64,000 nt of DNA from JALVDI01 sp039186435 (GTDB taxonomy: Bacteria > Myxococcota_A > Polyangia > Polyangiales > Houyiibacteriaceae): NCBI GenBank assembly GCA_039186435.1, contig JBCDAA010000001.1:1-64000 (forward strand), read 5' to 3'. The notes under the pieces were generated by a model. That model was not told the origin of the DNA. It searched no databases and was given only the letters and a program-made list of their open reading frames with translations. Made by a program: the position numbers and the translations under genes. Positions 43,489-51,226 of the stretch are shown here, in pieces (positions within the stretch are counted from its first letter, which is position 1; every line of letters begins with the position of its first letter).

Positions 43489-45557
43489 TGCAAAGCGCCG
43501 CGGACGTGCTCGCGCGGGGGACCCGGCGCCTGGTGGACCTCCAACTCGATCCGCGTGACGGTGAGACACGCCCCGAGCGAAGCGACCTCCCCAATAAATA
43601 CTGGGAAGGGGAGGACATCTGGAACTCCATGCTCGCCGCGCAGTTCGCGCTCGCGTGGCACATCATGGAGCGTCCTCTCAGCAAGGAACGCCGCGAGCGC
43701 ATCCTGACCCAGTTTCGCCACGAGCAGCTTCCGGGCGGGCTCTGGGGCATGCATCGCTTTGGCGAGCCTTCGCTCTTTGTGACGACGCTGGTGTACGTCG
43801 CGAGTCGCACGCTTGGCGTGTCGGCGAACGACCCCTTCCTCGCGCCGGCGCGCGCGTTCTTCGCCCAGGAAGACGTTCTCGAGATTCCGAGTTGGGGCAA
43901 AGCCTGGCTGGCGCTGACGAACCTCTACGAGTGGTGGGGCGTTAACGCCGTGCCGCCCGAGGCGTGGCTTTTGCCGGAGCGTTTTCCGCTGCATCCGGCG
44001 AACTACTACTGTCATACGCGCCTCATCTACATGGGCATGGCGAGCGTCTTCGGGTTGAAACTGCAGGCGCGGCGGACGGCGCTTACCGACGAACTTCGCG
44101 ATGAGCTTTACCCCGGCCGAGACTACCGGCGGCTGGATTTTGCGGGCAGCCGTCACGCGCTTCGCAAGGGCGACCTTTGGGCGGCGCCGACGCGCGCGCT
44201 CCGCACCATGTACAACGCGGTGAATGTCTTTGAGCGCTTTCACGCACCGGCCCTTCGGCGCCGCTGCCTGAAGACGCTTCGCGAGCGGATGCGCTGGGAG
44301 CTTCGCTCGAGCGACTACACGTGTCTTTCGCCGGTCAACGGTCTGCTCTTCATGCTCACGCTTTGGGCGTGGGATAAGCACGACGAAGTGCTCCAAAAGC
44401 AGGTCGCGCGCTTCGACGGCTGGATCTGGGAAGACGACGAGGAAGGGCTTCGCGTTTGCGGCGCCCGGAGCGCGACCTGGGACACGAGCTTTGTGCTTCA
44501 GGCGCTGAGTGCGGCGCGGCCTTCGCTGCCGAAAGGCGCCGCGGACGACGCGCTCGTTAGCGGTCTCGGCTGGCTGAAGACGCAGCAGATGCACGGTCCG
44601 GTGACCGGCGACAAAGACGACTACAAAAAAGCGTATCGCCTCGACCCGACCGGCGGCTTTTGTTTTGCCGGCGTATGGCACGGCTGGCCCGTGAGCGACT
44701 GCACCGCCGAAGCGCTCTGCGCGTTTCTCGAAGCGCCGCGGGATCTCTTTCAGGCCGACCGACACGCGGTCGAAGCCGGGATTCGTTTCCTGCTTCAGTG
44801 CCAGAACAAAGACGGCGGCTTCGGCAGCTACGAGTCGCGCAAAACGCACGTAAATCTCGAGTGGATGAACCCCGCCGAGATGTTCGGCGACTCGATGACG
44901 GAGCTCTCCTACTACGAGTGCACCGCATCGAATCTCATCGCGCTCGCGGAGGTGCGAAAGCGCTACCCGAATCTGCTTCGCCGGGAGATCGACCGCGCCA
45001 TCGAGCGCGCCGAAACGTACCTGCGGCAGTCGCAGAACGCGGACGGAAGCTGGAACGGCGCCTGGGGCGTCGCGTTTCTCTACGGAACGCTCTTTGGCAT
45101 ACGTGGTCTTCGTGCCGCGGGCGCGCTGGAGAATGACCCGGCCATCGAGAGCGCGCGTGCCTTCGTTCGCAAGCACCAGCGCGAGGACGGAAGTTGGGGC
45201 GAGCACTGGCGGACCTGTCTGACGGATCGCTACGAGGATCTCGGCCACGGCCACGTCGTGCAGACGGCCTGGGCACTCCTTGCGCTACTGGAGTCCGGCG
45301 AGGACGACGCGAGCGTTCTCGAGCCCGCGATGCGCTGGCTTTCGGACGCGCAGCTCCCGAATGGGGACTGGTCCGAGCAGGAGTTCGCTGGCGTGTTCTT
45401 TCGAACCGCCCTCATCGAATATCGACTTTATCGCCGGATCTTCCCGGTTTGGGCCCTGGCGCAGTACGAGGCGCTTCGCGCGACGCGTGAGAAGGCCCAC
45501 CCGAAGACCGCGCCGATCGCCCCGAGCACGCTAAAGGAACACCATGTCAGGTCTTAG
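43488..45557 (+). CDS. oxidosqualene cyclase, lanosterol-synthase-like
   Basis: 689 residues from ATG 43488; the frame is open upstream, but the TGATG coupling and protein similarity fix this start. It is an oxidosqualene cyclase rather than squalene-hopene cyclase: the catalytic motif is VSDCTAE (Val402-Glu408, acid Asp404), not DxDD. Other family marks are YYCHTR (His176), WDTSFVLQAL, QNKDGGFGSYE, NPAEMFGDSM, QSQNADGSWNGAWGVAFLYGT, QREDGSWGEHW and AQLPNGDWSEQEFAGVFFRTA, with QW repeats throughout. Val402 matches the Val of lanosterol synthases (Ile in cycloartenol synthases). It cyclises 2,3-oxidosqualene, the product expected of the fusion protein. The C-terminus is slightly shorter than in eukaryotic enzymes. 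Confidence 0.95.
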   Translation: MQSAADVLARGTRRLVDLQLDPRDGETRPERSDLPNKYWEGEDIWNSMLAAQFALAWHIMERPLSKERRERILTQFRHEQLPGGLWGMHRFGEPSLFVTTLVYVASRTLGVSANDPFLAPARAFFAQEDVLEIPSWGKAWLALTNLYEWWGVNAVPPEAWLLPERFPLHPANYYCHTRLIYMGMASVFGLKLQARRTALTDELRDELYPGRDYRRLDFAGSRHALRKGDLWAAPTRALRTMYNAVNVFERFHAPALRRRCLKTLRERMRWELRSSDYTCLSPVNGLLFMLTLWAWDKHDEVLQKQVARFDGWIWEDDEEGLRVCGARSATWDTSFVLQALSAARPSLPKGAADDALVSGLGWLKTQQMHGPVTGDKDDYKKAYRLDPTGGFCFAGVWHGWPVSDCTAEALCAFLEAPRDLFQADRHAVEAGIRFLLQCQNKDGGFGSYESRKTHVNLEWMNPAEMFGDSMTELSYYECTASNLIALAEVRKRYPNLLRREIDRAIERAETYLRQSQNADGSWNGAWGVAFLYGTLFGIRGLRAAGALENDPAIESARAFVRKHQREDGSWGEHWRTCLTDRYEDLGHGHVVQTAWALLALLESGEDDASVLEPAMRWLSDAQLPNGDWSEQEFAGVFFRTALIEYRLYRRIFPVWALAQYEALRATREKAHPKTAPIAPSTLKEHHVRS

Positions 45558-46533
45558 TCGAGACGCTTTTCAGGACACCGTTCGCGAGTACCGCGGCCTT
45601 CACGACGACTCGGACGTCGAGACGCGCAAGGCGCAGTACACGACCCTGGTCAACCAGTACTACGACCTGGCGACGGACTTCTACGAGTTCGGCTGGGGCC
45701 AGCACTTTCATTTTGCGCCGCGCTTCAAGCACGAGAAGTTTCTCGACTCGCTGCATCGCCACGAGCGTTTTCTCGCGCGCAAGCTTCGCCTCTACCCGGG
45801 TCAGGAAGTCCTCGACGTCGGCTGTGGCGTGGGCGGTCCCGCGCGTTACATCGCGAAGCACACGGGTGCATCGATCACCGGCGTGAACAACAACGCCTAC
45901 CAGATCGAGCGCGGCCAGCGGCACACGCGCCGCGCAAAGCTCGCGCACCTCGTTCGCTTTCAGAAGGCGGACTTCATGGAGCTCCCCTACGAGGACGATC
46001 ACTTCGACGCCATCTACACGATCGAAGCGTCCTGCCACGCGCCCGACCGCGTGAAGCTTTTCGAGGAGCTCCGCCGGGTGATGAAGCCGGGCGCGGTCTT
46101 CGGCGGCTACGAGTGGTGCCTCACGGATCGCTACGACGCGGACAATCCCGCCCACCAGAAGATCAAAAAGGACATCGAGGTCGGCAACGGCCTCCCGGAC
46201 CTTTCGCACACCTCGGTGATCGATCGCTCCCTCGAGAAAGCCGGCTTCGAGCTGATCGAGACCAAGGACCTGGCGCCGACGGGCGACCCCCAGACGCCCT
46301 GGTACCTCGCGCTCACGGGCGGCGACCTGTCGCTTTCGAGCATTCCGCGGACGCCCATCGGTCGCGAGATCACCAACGCGGTCACCGTGATCCTGGAGAA
46401 GCTTCGCCTCGCGCCGAAGGGCACCAAGCAGGTCAGCGACTTCCTCAACGAAGGCGCAGACGCGCTGGTGGCCGGCGGTGAGACCGGCACCTTCACGCCG
46501 ATGTACTTCTTCCTGGTTCGCAACCCCGGCTGA
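45544..46533 (+). CDS. sterol 24-C-methyltransferase (ERG6/SMT family)
   Basis: 329 residues; the ATG lies inside the last 14 bases of the cyclase gene, with AAAGGA in front. It has the full eukaryote-type SMT layout: sterol-binding region I YEFGWGQHFHF (47-57), the AdoMet motif LDVGCGVGGPA (90-100), GVNNNAYQIERG, YTIEASCHAPD, KPGAVFGGYEWCLTDRYD, IEVGNGLPDL, and the C-terminal sterol methyltransferase domain (TPWYLALTGG, EKLRLAPKGTKQVSDFLNEGADALVAGGETGTF split over 230-320). It should transfer a methyl group to C-24 of a sterol side chain. As last gene of the operon it tells us the cyclised product is probably alkylated. SMTs are rare in bacteria. Confidence 0.95.
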   Translation: MSGLSRDAFQDTVREYRGLHDDSDVETRKAQYTTLVNQYYDLATDFYEFGWGQHFHFAPRFKHEKFLDSLHRHERFLARKLRLYPGQEVLDVGCGVGGPARYIAKHTGASITGVNNNAYQIERGQRHTRRAKLAHLVRFQKADFMELPYEDDHFDAIYTIEASCHAPDRVKLFEELRRVMKPGAVFGGYEWCLTDRYDADNPAHQKIKKDIEVGNGLPDLSHTSVIDRSLEKAGFELIETKDLAPTGDPQTPWYLALTGGDLSLSSIPRTPIGREITNAVTVILEKLRLAPKGTKQVSDFLNEGADALVAGGETGTFTPMYFFLVRNPG

Positions 46534-46645
46534 CGATTAGGCCGTCGCGCAGACGCCGCTTTCGGAAACGGTCGATGGGCCCATCCCCGAAGCGTTCACG
46601 GAGTTTGCTCCGAAGCGCGGCGAGGAGAGGGCCTTTCGTGTGTTG

Positions 46646-48199
46646 CTAAACGACGGACTCGACCCGCCGAATGCCCTTGCGGGAAACCACAACGCGAATA
46701 CGCCGCCACGGAGCGCTCTCGTCCTTTGCGGTGCGTAGGCGATACACGATGGCGATGTTGTACACCCGCGGCGCGACGGCGGAGTAGATGTGGCGGTCGT
46801 CCGGATCCGCGAAGACGATCCGCTGCTTGGGGTCGTCTGTGTGCATGAGCCAGCGCTGAAGGTCGAGGCGAAAGACCTCGGTGATGGCGACGAAGCGATC
46901 GTCGCACTTGCCGATGCTCTCGGGATCCCAGCGGCAACGCTTTTGGTGCCAGAGAACCGCTTCGGGACGCGCATGCCGTTCAAGGTCGTGGGCGCGCGTG
47001 CTGTTTCGAACCGCCAGCACGTCCTCAGGCAGCTCCGCGCCTTTCACAAAGCTAGACCGTTCCTGAACGGTACCCACCGTCTGCTTCGACTCGGGTTCGC
47101 TCACTCGCCAGCGACGATCGGGAAGACGACGAGCCACCCAGCGGGAGAACACGCCCTGCAGAGTCGCCTTGATGCGGTCCTTGCCGGCGTAGGCGAGCAT
47201 GACGATCGTCGCCCACGCCCAGAGGTCGCCGAGGCGGCGCCAGGTCGCACCGTGATAGGCCGCCATGATGATGGCGAAAGCCATCGCCAAGGATGCCGCC
47301 ACCGCGTAGAGAATCTGCAGCGTAAGGCGCCCTCCCTCAGCGACGTCGCGGTGCAGATGAAGCACCGACGCACTGAAGCGCTTGAGCAAATGCCGGCGAA
47401 ACTCAAGGTGTTCGACGTCTCGTTTGTCAACGGTGGCCGTACCGACGCCGTCCATCTCGCGATCGCGACGGTAGCGCGCTTCTCGAACCGCGCTTGCCGC
47501 AATGCGTGAGGCGACCTTCTGGTGGCCGGCTTCGCGCAGCTGCAGCGAGAGCGTGGCGAGCGTCGTCTCGATGAGAACGGAAAGGTCCTCGTCGATGTAC
47601 TGCGCCGCGACCAGGGTGGCGTCGCTTTGGCACTGGTCGATCGCCTCGCGAACCCGCAGAAGAAGCTGTCGGCTTTGAGACGCGAGGGAGAGCGCAGCGC
47701 TCGGCGCGGTTTCTTCGCCAAGTTCGAGGAGCTCTTGAATGTGCCGGCGCGCCGCGCTGATCGACGTGCGCACGCAGCTCGCAAAGATTCGGAGCTCGCG
47801 CAGCGCGATCGCGTCCGGGCGCGTCACCGCAATCGGAAGACTCTTCGCCTGCTCGACGAGCTCGTCGAGAGGACGTCCGGCAACCGCAAAGCGCACGTAG
47901 CTGTGGAGGTCTTCGTAGATATGTCCCTTGCCGTACGTGTGCTTATTGACGCGCAGGCTGTCGGGAACGAAGAAGTAGGCTTCCCAGACGTAGTCGCGTT
48001 CGCCCTTCTTCGTGGGGTAGTCGATCGCGAACTCGAGGTGCGTCCGGTCGTGGACCCGCCACTGCGGCGGGCTGTCCCCGGGGCTGAGCTCACCAAGAAG
48101 AGAAGCCCATTCCGTGGGAGGTGCGAGCGTGCTCCGCAAGGGGGCCGCCCGAAGTTGCGCCTCGGCGCGCCGCTTGGCTGTGGACGCCACGTCTGTCAC
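46646..48199 (-). CDS. hypothetical membrane protein with two central TM segments
   Basis: 517 residues from a GTG start at 48199. The N-terminal 250 residues are soluble and helical (RTHLEFAIDYPTKKGERDYV; SCVRTSISAARRHIQELLEL; SVLIETTLATLSLQLREAGHQ). Two close membrane segments follow (LYAVAASLAMAFAIIMAAYHG and WAWATIVMLAYAG), then a C-terminal soluble domain with DPKQRIVFADPDDRHIYSAVAPRVYNIAIVYRL. I do not recognise a family; no enzymatic motif was seen. It is convergent with the sterol operon, with 112 apparently empty bases between the stops. Confidence 0.82.
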   Translation of the reverse strand: MTDVASTAKRRAEAQLRAAPLRSTLAPPTEWASLLGELSPGDSPPQWRVHDRTHLEFAIDYPTKKGERDYVWEAYFFVPDSLRVNKHTYGKGHIYEDLHSYVRFAVAGRPLDELVEQAKSLPIAVTRPDAIALRELRIFASCVRTSISAARRHIQELLELGEETAPSAALSLASQSRQLLLRVREAIDQCQSDATLVAAQYIDEDLSVLIETTLATLSLQLREAGHQKVASRIAASAVREARYRRDREMDGVGTATVDKRDVEHLEFRRHLLKRFSASVLHLHRDVAEGGRLTLQILYAVAASLAMAFAIIMAAYHGATWRRLGDLWAWATIVMLAYAGKDRIKATLQGVFSRWVARRLPDRRWRVSEPESKQTVGTVQERSSFVKGAELPEDVLAVRNSTRAHDLERHARPEAVLWHQKRCRWDPESIGKCDDRFVAITEVFRLDLQRWLMHTDDPKQRIVFADPDDRHIYSAVAPRVYNIAIVYRLRTAKDESAPWRRIRVVVSRKGIRRVESVV

Positions 48200-48255
48200 A
48201 AAGCTGACACATTGGGCGTATTAGTCAAATGATTTCAATGGAGTGATTGTGACAG
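48193..48255. promoter_or_regulatory. A/T-rich gap with inverted repeat, likely promoter/operator
   Basis: The arms CTGTCACAA (48193-48201) and TTGTGACAG (48247-48255) are perfect inverted repeats about 45 bases apart. Between them are GCTGACACATT and a near-palindrome TCAAATGATTTCA (48226-48238). The stretch is far richer in A/T than its surroundings and lies directly upstream of the minus-strand membrane protein gene, whose GTG start is inside the left arm. It may be a promoter with regulator sites; no regulator is identified. Confidence 0.5.
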
Positions 48256-48324
48256 AGGTGGGTCGTTGCTCGACGAGCGTAGCCAGCCGCTCCTGGGCCC
48301 TTTCGGCGAACCGTTTGTTGGCGT

Positions 48325-49710
48325 CTACGGCGCGACCATGTTCTCCGCGCCCGGCGTGTTCACCGCCTCACCCGATGCCGCAGCGCTCGCCTCGCCCGGG
48401 CTGGTGAACTCGTTTCGAACCCAGTCGCCTGTTGCGTCGGTATCGGTGCCGTTCGGAATGCGCGATGCGCCGCCGACGGTGGTCTCGCCTCCATCGAAGT
48501 CGGGGGTGAGGACGACCGAGCTGTAGGTGAGGTCGCCCGCTTCGCCGTCGCTGATCGATACGCTGTCGAGAACGGCGAGCCAGGGCGGATCGTCGGGGGT
48601 TCCGTCGTCGTCGGTGTCCACGTCCACGCCACGAACACCGGTGAACCCAAGCACCAACATCGCCGTCGAGGTTCCGTTTTCGATGAAGTTGTCGGAGGTG
48701 GTCGACCAGTAGCCGTCCGCGTCCGTCGAATCGAGAGGTGCCACGACTTCGATGCGGCCCTGGCCGAGATCGTCGCCTTCGATGACGAGAAAGGTCAGCG
48801 AGGAGAGGTCCGTGTCCGGGTTCCCCAAGACCTCGATGAACTCGCTGTCGTCGCTGCCTTCGTGGTTGAAGACGAACTCGTTGATGACAGCGACGGGGGA
48901 GCTCGCTTCCGCGTTCGGTGTGCCCGGCGTATTCAGCGCTTCGCCGTCCTGCGGCGTTCCTGGATCGAGGGCGGCGATCCCGGCGCCGTCGAAGTCGTTG
49001 CGAAGCCAGTCCGCCGGCATGTCGGTGTCGGTACCGTCTGGGAAACGCGAGGCTCCGCCGAAGGTGATGTCGACGCCGTCGTCGTTCGGCGAGAGCACCG
49101 AAGTGCCGGCGTAGGTGAGGTCTCCGTCGCCACCATCGTTCACACCGAGCTCGTCGAGGATCAAGGCCCAGGGCGTTCGTTCGAGGGTTCCGTCGTCATC
49201 CTCGTCGAGGTCCATCAGCGCGGCGCCGGTAAAGCCCTGCACCAGAAGATACGTTTGGGAGCCGTTCTCCAGCGTATCCATCGGCAGGAAGCCTGTCTGC
49301 CAGAAGCCTTCGGCGTCCGTGGTCCCTACCTCGAGCACGTCCTCGATCACGCCAGGCGACGCGCTCGCGGAGTCTCCGTCGCCTTCGAGGACAAGAATTG
49401 AAAGCGATGAAAGGTCGGTGTCCGCGTCCCCGAGGAGTTCGATGTACTCGGCCGTGTCCATGCCGATGTGGTTCGCGACGATCTCGTTGAAGACCACCTC
49501 GCCGACCGGGTCCGGGGGCGCGCTGTCGCGCGGAGCGTCCATCGCGGCATCCATCGCGGCGTCTTCACCGGCGTCCGTGCCCGCGTCTTCGCCCGCATCC
49601 CCACCCGTGGAGGAATCGACGCCGCTGTCCGTGCCGCTGTCGGCCGGAGCGGAGTCATCGCCACACGCCCCGAGGGACGCCATCAAGATTAAGCTGATCC
49701 AAGTTCGCAT
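48325..49710 (-). CDS. lipoprotein with two lamin-tail-like domains
   Basis: 461 residues from ATG 49710. The signal peptide ends in a lipobox (LILMASLGAC), and an Asp/Ser/Gly/Ala-rich linker follows (residues about 20-68). Two homologous domains of roughly 190 residues come next, beginning VVFNEIVANH...AEYIELLGDADTDLSSLSILVLEGD and VAVINEFVFNH...SEFIEVLGNPDTDLSSLTFLVIEGD in separated blocks; these are the NEI/EFIEL marks of lamin-tail (LTD) domains. Both halves also end in GASRFPDGTDTD or GASRIPNGTDTD and NTPGTPN or NTPGAEN. LTD lipoproteins are probably surface-exposed, but their ligands are unknown. Confidence 0.88.
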   Translation of the reverse strand: MRTWISLILMASLGACGDDSAPADSGTDSGVDSSTGGDAGEDAGTDAGEDAAMDAAMDAPRDSAPPDPVGEVVFNEIVANHIGMDTAEYIELLGDADTDLSSLSILVLEGDGDSASASPGVIEDVLEVGTTDAEGFWQTGFLPMDTLENGSQTYLLVQGFTGAALMDLDEDDDGTLERTPWALILDELGVNDGGDGDLTYAGTSVLSPNDDGVDITFGGASRFPDGTDTDMPADWLRNDFDGAGIAALDPGTPQDGEALNTPGTPNAEASSPVAVINEFVFNHEGSDDSEFIEVLGNPDTDLSSLTFLVIEGDDLGQGRIEVVAPLDSTDADGYWSTTSDNFIENGTSTAMLVLGFTGVRGVDVDTDDDGTPDDPPWLAVLDSVSISDGEAGDLTYSSVVLTPDFDGGETTVGGASRIPNGTDTDATGDWVRNEFTSPGEASAAASGEAVNTPGAENMVAP

Positions 49711-49770
49711 TCAGCGACCATGACACAAAATTGGCCAGCCGCTAAATCTTGGAATCGAGCGGAGCGCAGG

Positions 49771-50628
49771 TTAGGGGAGCGATGCGACGATTCGAATGGT
49801 TTGGACAACCGCCTGGCCGCGGCGCTGGAGTTCCACGCGAAGGACCGACGCGCTGCGCGAACGCGCATACGCCTCGAGGGCGCTATCCGGGGAGGTGAGA
49901 TCATGGCCGTTGAGGCGCTGGATCCCGTCGCCGTTTTGAAAGCCGAGTCGACCGAGCAGGCTGCTGCGGCGAATGCCGTAGATCTTGATGGAGACGACGC
50001 GGCCGTTTTCCTGATGCGGTATGAGGCGGGCGGCCCGCAAGAGCGTCTGCTGGTTCGCGAGTACTTCGTTCAGCGCCTGCCGGGTGATCATCACTTCGTT
50101 CGCCGAGACCTGTCGTATGCCGCTGTCGACGAGAGGCGAGAGTGTGCTCGTGTTCGCTGCCGCCTGCGACGGCGGCGTTGGTGGCGGGGTCCGCGGTTGC
50201 CTCCGGACTGCTCGGGTTGGTAGGCAGGGCGCGGGTGCGTCGTTCGCCAGAGAGAACCGAAGCTGGTCGGCGGATCGCTCCAGTACGACTCCGCGCGATG
50301 CATACGCCTCGCGCGTGATCGCGATCGCTTCGTCAACCGTGATCAGGTTGGGTTCGAAAACCGAGATCGTCAGACACTCCGCGACCGCGTCGACGCTTGC
50401 GTCCAACACGATTCGTAGCTCGCTCGCGCTCCCGAGAAGGCGGGCGACTTCCGGGAGGGACGCCCTCTCTAGGGAGAATCGGATCCGGGCTTCCTGGCGC
50501 GGAGAGAGTGCAACGGATTCCGCCTCCACCAAAGCGCCGCCCGTCTCGGAGTTCACCGTTTGGGCACGCGGTTGAGGGGACGGAGAGGCGCACCCCAGGG
50601 CGGCGAAGAAGAGAGCGAAGCGCGTCAT
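49771..50628 (-). CDS. GspC-like PDZ lipoprotein
   Basis: 285 residues from ATG 50628 (a TTG one codon before is less likely). The signal peptide has a lipobox (FALFFAALGC). The N-terminal half contains a secretin-N-like strand/helix region (RIRFSLERASLPEVARLLGSASELRIVLD in part). A Pro-rich linker and a C-terminal PDZ domain follow (SIKIYGIRRSSLLGRLGFQNGD, GIQRLNGHDLTSPDSALEAYA, VLRVELQRRG), the PDZ pattern of type II secretion protein GspC. No other type II secretion gene is present here. It may be a scaffold or a solitary relative that recruits envelope partners. Confidence 0.83.
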   Translation of the reverse strand: MTRFALFFAALGCASPSPQPRAQTVNSETGGALVEAESVALSPRQEARIRFSLERASLPEVARLLGSASELRIVLDASVDAVAECLTISVFEPNLITVDEAIAITREAYASRGVVLERSADQLRFSLANDAPAPCLPTRAVRRQPRTPPPTPPSQAAANTSTLSPLVDSGIRQVSANEVMITRQALNEVLANQQTLLRAARLIPHQENGRVVSIKIYGIRRSSLLGRLGFQNGDGIQRLNGHDLTSPDSALEAYARSRSASVLRVELQRRGQAVVQTIRIVASLP

Positions 50629-50686
50629 CAAGACGTGGTACGCCGTTCACGGCAGGTCGATTCCCCTGAAGTCGGTCGCACACGGC

Positions 50687-51163
50687 TCATGGGTTGGGCG
50701 GAATGACCGCTCGAGCAGCGCGAGCGATGGCGTCGTAGGCCCCTGCCTCCACGAGCGCGCTTTCCTCGACCTCAACAGACTTCGACGGAAGCAAGAACAC
50801 CAGAGTGCGTTCGTCGTCCTCGGTTTTCTCCCACAATTCGCGGACGTCTTTGAAGGCGAAGGTCAGATACTCCGCGGCGCGACCGTGAATCACCGGCAAG
50901 GAGAGCTCCTGCGGCGTCAGCACAACCCGCGTCGAGAGCTTTCGCGCAGCCGCGCGTCCGAGGAGGCTGATGACGCCCCAAACGAGAAGGAGCGCGCTGA
51001 CGCCGCTCGCGAGGTAGCGGGAGAGTGGGAAGGCGACCAGTTCGAGGTTGCCCACGCCGACACTGAACTCGAACATCCACGAGGCGGCGAAGCCTCCCAC
51101 GCCGAAAAGGATCAGGAAGACGAACCCAAAGGGGGAGGGGAGCCTATAGGTGAACTGCTGCAC
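50687..51163 (-). CDS. hypothetical two-TM membrane protein
   Basis: 158 residues from GTG 51163. Two membrane segments (FGFVFLILFGVGGFAASWMF and YLASGVSALLLVWGVISLL) are followed by a strand-rich cytoplasmic domain (LSTRVVLTPQELSLPVIHGRAAEYLTFAFKDV...ELWEK). The membrane-hairpin plus beta-domain layout resembles the protein at 35854-36507, but no sequence family can be named. It lies between the PDZ lipoprotein and the hydrolase-OsmC gene, all on the minus strand with 50-60 base gaps. Confidence 0.75.
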   Translation of the reverse strand: MQQFTYRLPSPFGFVFLILFGVGGFAASWMFEFSVGVGNLELVAFPLSRYLASGVSALLLVWGVISLLGRAAARKLSTRVVLTPQELSLPVIHGRAAEYLTFAFKDVRELWEKTEDDERTLVFLLPSKSVEVEESALVEAGAYDAIARAARAVIPPNP

Positions 51164-51226
51164 AATCGGCGTACGCCGTCGCGGGTTCCGAACTCCTGCT
51201 CACGAATCGGTCAGCGTACGGTTTGC

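Noticed and set aside
43488..45557. Squalene-hopene cyclase for the cyclase gene
   Set aside because: The acid motif is VSDCTAE, not DxDD, and the neighbours include a squalene monooxygenase-like domain and an SMT.
45544..46533. Generic or tocopherol-type methyltransferase
   Set aside because: The YEFGWGQHFHF region and the C-terminal SMT domain are specific to sterol 24-C-methyltransferases.
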